Assembly (NCBI RefSeq): GCF_000211815.1
Contig: NZ_GL890965.1
Coordinates: 7,615 to 71,614 of the forward strand
Reading direction: 5' to 3'
DNA length: 64,000 bases
Origin: Moorena producens 3L
GTDB lineage: Bacteria > Cyanobacteriota > Cyanobacteriia > Cyanobacteriales > Coleofasciculaceae
Below the pieces are notes generated by a model. It was not told the origin of the DNA. It worked only from the letters and a program-made list of their open reading frames with translations, and did no database searches. Shown here one piece after another: positions 59,811 through 64,000 of the stretch. The position numbers and the translations under genes were made by a program. Numbering within the stretch: position 1 is the first letter of the stretch; each line of letters opens with the position of its first letter.

Positions 59811-61171
59811 CAATTCTGTACCCTTTTTTGTTGGTCACGTTGGTCACAAATGTACTGCAATGAACGAACACCAAAGTCACCAGTTATCACCTTAACTCCA
59901 CCTGCTGGTGCCCACTGATTAATAAAGTTGCTAATTCCGGCATTGGTAACATTAAAGCTGCCATCACCATTGGAAAAAGCCACAGGTATACTACCCCAAC
60001 CTGGAGCTTGTCGTACCAGGGCTATATCAGTGCGACCATCGCAGTTAAAGTTGCCAGTTATCACCTTAACTCCACCTGTGGGTGCCCACTTATCAATAAA
60101 GTTGCTAATTCCGGCATTGGTAACATTAAAGCTGCCATCACCATTGGAAAAAGCCACAGGTATACTACCCCAACCTGGAGCTTGTCGTACCAGGGCGATA
60201 TCAGTGCGACCATTGCCGTTAAAGTCACCAGTTATCACCTTAACTCCACCTGCTGGTGCCCACTGATTAATAAAGTTGCCAATTCCGACATTGGTAACAT
60301 TAAAGCTGCCATCACCATTGGAAAAAGCCACAGGTATACTACCCCAACCTGGAGCTTGTCGTACCAGGGCTATATCAGTGCGACCATTGCCGTTAAAGTC
60401 GCCAGTTAAAACCTTAACTCCACCTGTGGGTGCCCACTGATCAATAAAGTTGCTAATTCCGGCATTGGTAACATTAAAGCTGCCATCACCATTGGAAAAA
60501 GCCACAGGTATACTACCCCAACCTGGAGCTTGTCGTACCAGGGCTATATCAGTGCGACCATTGCCGTTAAAGTCACCAGTTAAAACCTTAACTCCACCTG
60601 TGGGTGCCCACTTATCAATAAAGTTGCTAATTCCGGCATTGGTAACATTAAAGCTGCCATCACCATTGGAAAAAGCCACAGGTATACTACCCCAACCTGG
60701 AGCTTGTCGTACCAGGGCGATATCGGTGCGACTATCCCCGTTAAAGTCGCCAGTTAAAACCTTAACTCCACCTGTGGGTGCCCACTTATCAATAAAGTTG
60801 CTAATTCCGGCATTGGTAACATTAAAGCTACCATCACCTTCGGCAAAAGCCACAGGTATACTACCCCAACCTGGAGCTTGTCTTACCAGGGCGATATCGG
60901 TGCGACTATCCCCGTTAAAGTCGCCAGTTAAAACCTTAACTCCACCTGTGGGTGCCCACTTATCAATAAAGTTGCTAATTCCGGCATTGGTAACATTAAA
61001 GCTACCATCACCTTCGGCAAAAGCCACAGGTATACTACCCCAACCTGGAGCTTGTCTTACCAGGGCTATATCGGAATAAGCTTGAGCTGGTTTAGCCATT
61101 AAAGTAAAGGCTAGGGTTATAGTACAAATAATTGTACTTAGACGCCTTACCCAGGTTTTCATGTTATTCAC
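59801..61171 (-). CDS. Secreted FG-GAP/VCBS-type repeat protein with seven 59-residue repeats
   Basis: The product has 456 residues. A signal peptide (TWVRRLSTIICTITLAFTLMAKPAQA) precedes seven copies of a 59-residue unit running DIALVRQAPGWGSIPVAF, NGDGSFNVTNAGISNFIDKW, APTGGVKVLTGDFNGDSRT. The DFNGDGRTD segment is a calcium-binding FG-GAP loop, so the protein is a likely extracellular beta-propeller of about seven blades. Repeats are almost identical at the DNA level, showing very recent expansion or conversion. The C-terminal 31 residues after the last repeat (GVRSLQYICDQRDQQ) are unlike the rest and may be a truncated end. Binding partner unknown. Confidence 0.85.
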   Translation of the reverse strand: MNNMKTWVRRLSTIICTITLAFTLMAKPAQAYSDIALVRQAPGWGSIPVAFAEGDGSFNVTNAGISNFIDKWAPTGGVKVLTGDFNGDSRTDIALVRQAPGWGSIPVAFAEGDGSFNVTNAGISNFIDKWAPTGGVKVLTGDFNGDSRTDIALVRQAPGWGSIPVAFSNGDGSFNVTNAGISNFIDKWAPTGGVKVLTGDFNGNGRTDIALVRQAPGWGSIPVAFSNGDGSFNVTNAGISNFIDQWAPTGGVKVLTGDFNGNGRTDIALVRQAPGWGSIPVAFSNGDGSFNVTNVGIGNFINQWAPAGGVKVITGDFNGNGRTDIALVRQAPGWGSIPVAFSNGDGSFNVTNAGISNFIDKWAPTGGVKVITGNFNCDGRTDIALVRQAPGWGSIPVAFSNGDGSFNVTNAGISNFINQWAPAGGVKVITGDFGVRSLQYICDQRDQQKRVQNCQS

Positions 61172-61632
61172 CTTTTAGTTTTGAAATGTTGGTTCTTAAA
61201 TACTTACTAAGCCAAACTAACAATTAAATGGAATAGAGGCAAGGTAGCTGATTCGATCAGTCGGGTGCTAGAGCGTCCAGTGGCTCTTTCCTACTCCCCA
61301 ACAGTTGCAGCCAGCCGGAAGACTATGGCAATTCCATGATTAACCAATTGTCAACCGCACCTTTGAGAATATTGAATAGTTGGAGCAGGTAATTTTCGCT
61401 GTTGTGTTTTACTCAAGCACTGCGACTTTATTCGTGGTCTGACCCATTTTTATTGGTGCCAGGCAGCTGAGGGGGTGATATAATTTCCGGTTGAATACTT
61501 ACACTTTGGCCAAAGCAAGGCAGAGGGTACCCACCCCTAACCCCTCCCAGGAGGGGAATGGCAGAAGGCAGAAGTAAAGGAGTAAGGTTTTAAGAGTAAT
61601 GGTGTTTTATAACTAATTATCCGGACATGATA
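61172..61632. other. Intergenic region upstream of the FG-GAP gene
   Basis: It contains the likely leftward promoter near 61180, a CACCCCTAACCCCTCCCAGGAGGGG segment at about 61531 (also present at 12847), and otherwise unassigned DNA. Confidence 0.45.
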
Positions 61633-61891
61633 TGACATGAGCCCCAAAAAACTTACTCTATAAGGCTTTGATGCCAATGGGCTCATGGAAGATACAGTCC
61701 CAAATTAACCCTTAATTAATTTTATGGAAGCTAAAACCCTTATAACATAGTCCAAAGTCAGCCCAAAACAGAATGTATATTTCAGGTGCGACCCGTGGCG
61801 AATTTAATTCGACGACTGTAAGCGCACCTGAAGTCAATTATGGCCTGAACTCCTTACTGGGTAATAATTTCAGCTGGCATGTCACCCCCCC
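61633..61891 (-). mobile_element. MITE family H, copy 2 (inverted), with nested family C repeat
   Basis: The right end ATGTCACCCCCC is intact. The left end is degenerate (ATATGACATGAGCCCC). The interior matches copy 1 at 45480-45796 in reverse orientation. A family C repeat is inserted at 61785-61828, which copy 1 lacks. The right end supplies the stop codon of the gene at 61882. Confidence 0.8.
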
Positions 61892-62328
61892 AGCGCCCCG
61901 TCAGGTACAATAGCATTGCGAAACTCATCATACCTATCTGATAATTCTTCCTCCTTTTCAGTAAGGATATCTATTGCTTCCTCTTCGTCTTCGCTCAACT
62001 CTTCTAAGGGTATGGCCGCTAGTAGCGTTCGCTCTTCTAGTACTCCAATCATTCCGAACAATTGATCGCGATAAGCGTCAAAAAAATCTACATCATATAG
62101 GTTAGCTAGAACAGCAGCCCGCCGCTTTTTCCCTTTCTTCCTTGCTTTCTTGATCTTCTTTCGCTGCTTTTGAGAGCGATGGTATTTATCATCCCCCATC
62201 CCAGAGTGAACGGGAAACTCTCCTTTCACTTCTTGGTAAATGAATGGTAAATCACAAAAGAAAAACTCTTTCTCGTCCTGACCTAGGCGATATCCAGACA
62301 TCTGAATGATACAATCAGCGGTAAGCAT
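61882..62328 (-). CDS. Hypothetical charged protein
   Basis: The product has 148 residues (MLTADCIIQMSGYRLGQDEKEFFFCDLPFIYQEVKGEF). The middle is extremely basic (RSQKQRKKIKKARKKGKKRR), perhaps nucleic-acid-binding or a disordered linker. The C-terminal half is acidic and helical (LEELSEDEEEAIDILTEKEEELSDRYDEF). The stop codon (GALGG-stop) comes from the end of MITE H, so the native C-terminus may be truncated. I recognise no family. An internal start at MSGYRLG is possible. Confidence 0.6.
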   Translation of the reverse strand: MLTADCIIQMSGYRLGQDEKEFFFCDLPFIYQEVKGEFPVHSGMGDDKYHRSQKQRKKIKKARKKGKKRRAAVLANLYDVDFFDAYRDQLFGMIGVLEERTLLAAIPLEELSEDEEEAIDILTEKEEELSDRYDEFRNAIVPDGALGG

Positions 62329-62773
62329 TTGCTCTTCTACGTTTGATACTATTGAGACTATGAAACAAGTGATGGGTGCATCTCATTTTTGCTGTTTGAC
62401 ACCGTGGTGCGTTACGGGGCGGGCTATCCAAACCCTGGCTACGAGGCAGAAAATGAGGCCCCCCTAACGCACCCTACGCAACTTTTTTACAAATATGAGA
62501 TGCACCCCAAGTAATCGCATCCAAATGGGTGCGATGCACTGGTCTTTGTTGATTAACATTGGTAAAGGTCTAATGCTAGTTGGACATCCAGTAACTCACA
62601 TCCTGGGTTAATCGGTACAGTTACTTTGCATTTATAGCGTTTCTCTTAGCTATGAGGTACACATTATTTTTTACCTCTTCCCTCTTCCCTCTTCCCTCTT
62701 CCCTGCTCCGAAGTCCCTGCTCCCTAAAAACCATAACTTTGTACCTCATGGGTATAAGACTTGCTATATACTA
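62329..62773. repeat. Two MITE-like elements upstream of the hydrolase 3' end
   Basis: 62374-62507 has GGGTGCATCTCA ends and near-identical flanks (CAAGTGAT and CAAGTAAT). 62633-62768 has TATAGC..GCTATA ends with an ATGAGGTACA subterminal motif and CTTCCCT heptamers inside. Confidence 0.75.
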
Positions 62774-63730
62774 CTACTCAAACCTAGAAATAGCATCTCC
62801 GACAACTTTTACAAACTCATAGGTTGACTCATAAGGCAAAACATTACGACCAGGAATTTTACGACCTTCACTTTGAGGAAGATGCTTGATATACTGAGCT
62901 AGTCGGTCTTCTGGTGTTTCAGATTTTCCCAGCTTACTAATACTTGAAGCTTGCTCTCCTACTACTACTAGGGTAGGTTGAGAAGTATTAGCGATCGCTT
63001 GTTGATAGTTTTGTCGCCAAAAGCCAGCTAAAAAAGAAAAAACTGCGTAGCGGCTAGCTGGATTAATTGCTCCCTTTTGGAGATTATCTAACCATTGGTT
63101 ATCTACTATAGAACTCTCAGCAAACAGTTTATCTTTCGAAAACTTTTGTAGGAATTGACGGCGACGAGCATAACGAAAGAAGGCACTACCTAAAGGAGAT
63201 TCGAGGAGATTCCAAGCAACTCGCTGCTGCCAGTATTGAGTTTCTGCTGTCATCAGAGACCAAGACGGAGGACCTGAGAGTACTAACCCTTGAATATAAT
63301 TTGGTTCAGTTTGCTTTTGGATCAAGGTAAGTGCCACAGGTAATAAAGCCCCTTGCACTAGCAGAATCACCGGTTTTTTGACTACAGTTGTTAAAAAATA
63401 TTGTAACTGGTCAGCCCAATCGATCGGGTAGTAAGCAAGAGGGGGCATTTCGCTTTCGCCACATCCTAGCAAGTCGGGATTATAAATTAGATGACCATGG
63501 CCAGTGTTCAACCACTCCTGGCAAAAGCGATGCCAAAAAAAGCGTGATAGTCCAACACCGATAGGATGGACTAATAGTAGAGGAGTTTTCGTCTTAGCAC
63601 TTTCATCTGTTGGGGTATAGACTTCATAGGCACAACGGTAATTATGCCAAGTGTAGAATTCTTCTTTATTTAAGGATGTTTGCCAATTATCTGTATTGGG
63701 CGAACTGGAAGTAGAAGAGTTCAATGCCAT
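62774..63730 (-). CDS. Alpha/beta hydrolase-fold protein lacking the usual nucleophile Ser
   Basis: The product is 318 residues from ATG 63730 (MALNSSTSSSPNTD). A 40-codon upstream extension is not credible. The fold is clear: TPLLLVHPIGVGLSRFFWHRF (oxyanion HP loop), NPDLLGCGESEMP, and TSQPTLVVVGEQAS before the acidic residue region. The nucleophile elbow, expected as G-x-S-x-G, reads ILLVQGALLPVAL, with Gln in place of Ser. The protein may therefore not be a standard hydrolase. Related cyanobacterial proteins seem to share this feature, but I cannot verify that here. Confidence 0.85.
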   Translation of the reverse strand: MALNSSTSSSPNTDNWQTSLNKEEFYTWHNYRCAYEVYTPTDESAKTKTPLLLVHPIGVGLSRFFWHRFCQEWLNTGHGHLIYNPDLLGCGESEMPPLAYYPIDWADQLQYFLTTVVKKPVILLVQGALLPVALTLIQKQTEPNYIQGLVLSGPPSWSLMTAETQYWQQRVAWNLLESPLGSAFFRYARRRQFLQKFSKDKLFAESSIVDNQWLDNLQKGAINPASRYAVFSFLAGFWRQNYQQAIANTSQPTLVVVGEQASSISKLGKSETPEDRLAQYIKHLPQSEGRKIPGRNVLPYESTYEFVKVVGDAISRFE

Positions 63731-63889
63731 CTCAAATCCATCAAAAGTATTGTGGGTATTATAGTACGTTGTTATCTGCTCAAGATCTGAGTCTAATGGG
63801 ACTAGGGAAGACTTTTGAAAAGGACAGCATGGGTGGCATGGGAGTCGCAATCACCGACACCCAATTTGCCAGAGAAAGTAAGGCAAAAA

Positions 63890-63955
63890 AAAGATCGCAC
63901 TCCCAATACTCAGGATGCGATCGCGTAGCGTGGCCTACGGCCAATCGCATTTCTA
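63890..63955. repeat. HIP1/family B-type palindrome
   Basis: GCGATCGCGTAGCGTGGCC followed by TACGGCCAATCGCAT. It is the same type as the repeats at 5709 and 8146. Confidence 0.75.
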
Positions 63956-63963
63956 GGGATCTG

Positions 63964-64000
63964 AGAGGTTGTCTGAGAAGTCTCATTTGCTACATATAAG
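63964..64000 (+). mobile_element. Edge of a second GAGGTTGTCTGA-type MITE (cut by window end)
   Basis: AGAGGTTGTCTGAGAAGTC then TCATTTGCTACAT matches the inverse of the right end of the element at 47192-47344 with one mismatch over about 30 bases. The rest lies outside the window. Confidence 0.75.

Noticed and set aside
60450..61079. 209-codon and smaller open frames antisense to the FG-GAP gene
   Set aside because: They arise from the repeat structure. The minus strand has a signal peptide and FG-GAP motifs.
1..64000. Natural-product (NRPS/PKS) cluster, expected if the organism is Moorena-like
   Set aside because: No condensation, adenylation, ketosynthase or carrier-domain motifs were seen anywhere in the window.
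1..64000. tRNA, rRNA, tmRNA, RNase P RNA or known riboswitches
   Set aside because: No cloverleaf, GGTTCGAATCC-type T-loop or known aptamer pattern was recognised by eye. A covariance search would be decisive.

Overview
The window is chromosomal DNA of a filamentous, repeat-rich cyanobacterium. The evidence is a 31-residue photosystem I subunit (psaM), a Rubisco activase with a C-terminal small-subunit-like domain, a carotenoid oxygenase, a fused cobA-hemD gene, the HIP1 octamer GCGATCGC throughout, and very many short palindromic and 7-bp tandem repeats. The repeat style resembles Moorena (Moorea/Lyngbya), but that assignment is inference. I recognise no rRNA, tRNA, CRISPR array, phage or natural-product cluster.

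Layout. 1-5.5 kb: an IS200/IS605 tail, argC, eno, two membrane-protein genes and dtd. 5.5-8 kb: a gene graveyard (metallophosphoesterase, Rpn-type nuclease, NACHT ATPase). 8.5-15 kb: gloA, carotenoid oxygenase, miaB and a uracil/xanthine permease. 15.3-20.6 kb: a three-gene minus-strand operon encoding a 1095-residue TPR-CHAT protease, a small protein and a membrane-anchored coiled-coil protein. This is the most likely little-described biological system here and resembles the predicted CATRA conflict systems. 21-25 kb: Rpn/DUF2281 debris, a 330-bp heptamer array and a broken secreted TPR-CHAT gene. 25.3-30.1 kb: a ParM/ParR-like pair, ddl, ndk, a TerC-family gene and psaM. 30.2-31.2 kb holds three copies of a structured element with no protein gene. 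31.5-40.7 kb: a divIC-like gene, TPR proteins, a CPA2 antiporter, an AMIN-domain amidase, murI and a GH24 lysozyme. 41.5-44.7 kb: an iron-type alcohol dehydrogenase flanked by inverted IS200/IS605 remnants, and an aminotransferase. 45-50.8 kb: transposase debris, a membrane-anchored Mrr-like nuclease, a small-protein/retropepsin pair and an exopolysaccharide tyrosine-kinase gene broken by two insertions. 51.6-56.2 kb: rca, sfsA and cobA-hemD. 57-64 kb: a lipoprotein, a HipA-HIRAN pair broken by an insertion, a seven-repeat FG-GAP protein and an alpha/beta hydrolase.

The main result of reading the non-coding DNA is that much of the apparent repeat clutter resolves into small non-autonomous mobile elements with inverted ends. 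Five insertions have exact target duplications. Three share ends like GTAAGCATTCAGC (one of them has lost its right end), make 8-bp duplications and carry the 7-bp arrays as cargo. One has ends GGCGTTGCT and an 8-bp duplication. One is a 153-bp element with a 3-bp duplication that inserts in frame into a small gene. For four of the five, computational removal restores a reading frame.

The housekeeping genes are intact. The accessory genes (conflict, toxin-antitoxin and polysaccharide export) carry most of the insertions. Apart from the TPR-CHAT operon and the Mrr-like gene, most accessory loci look inactive or damaged.
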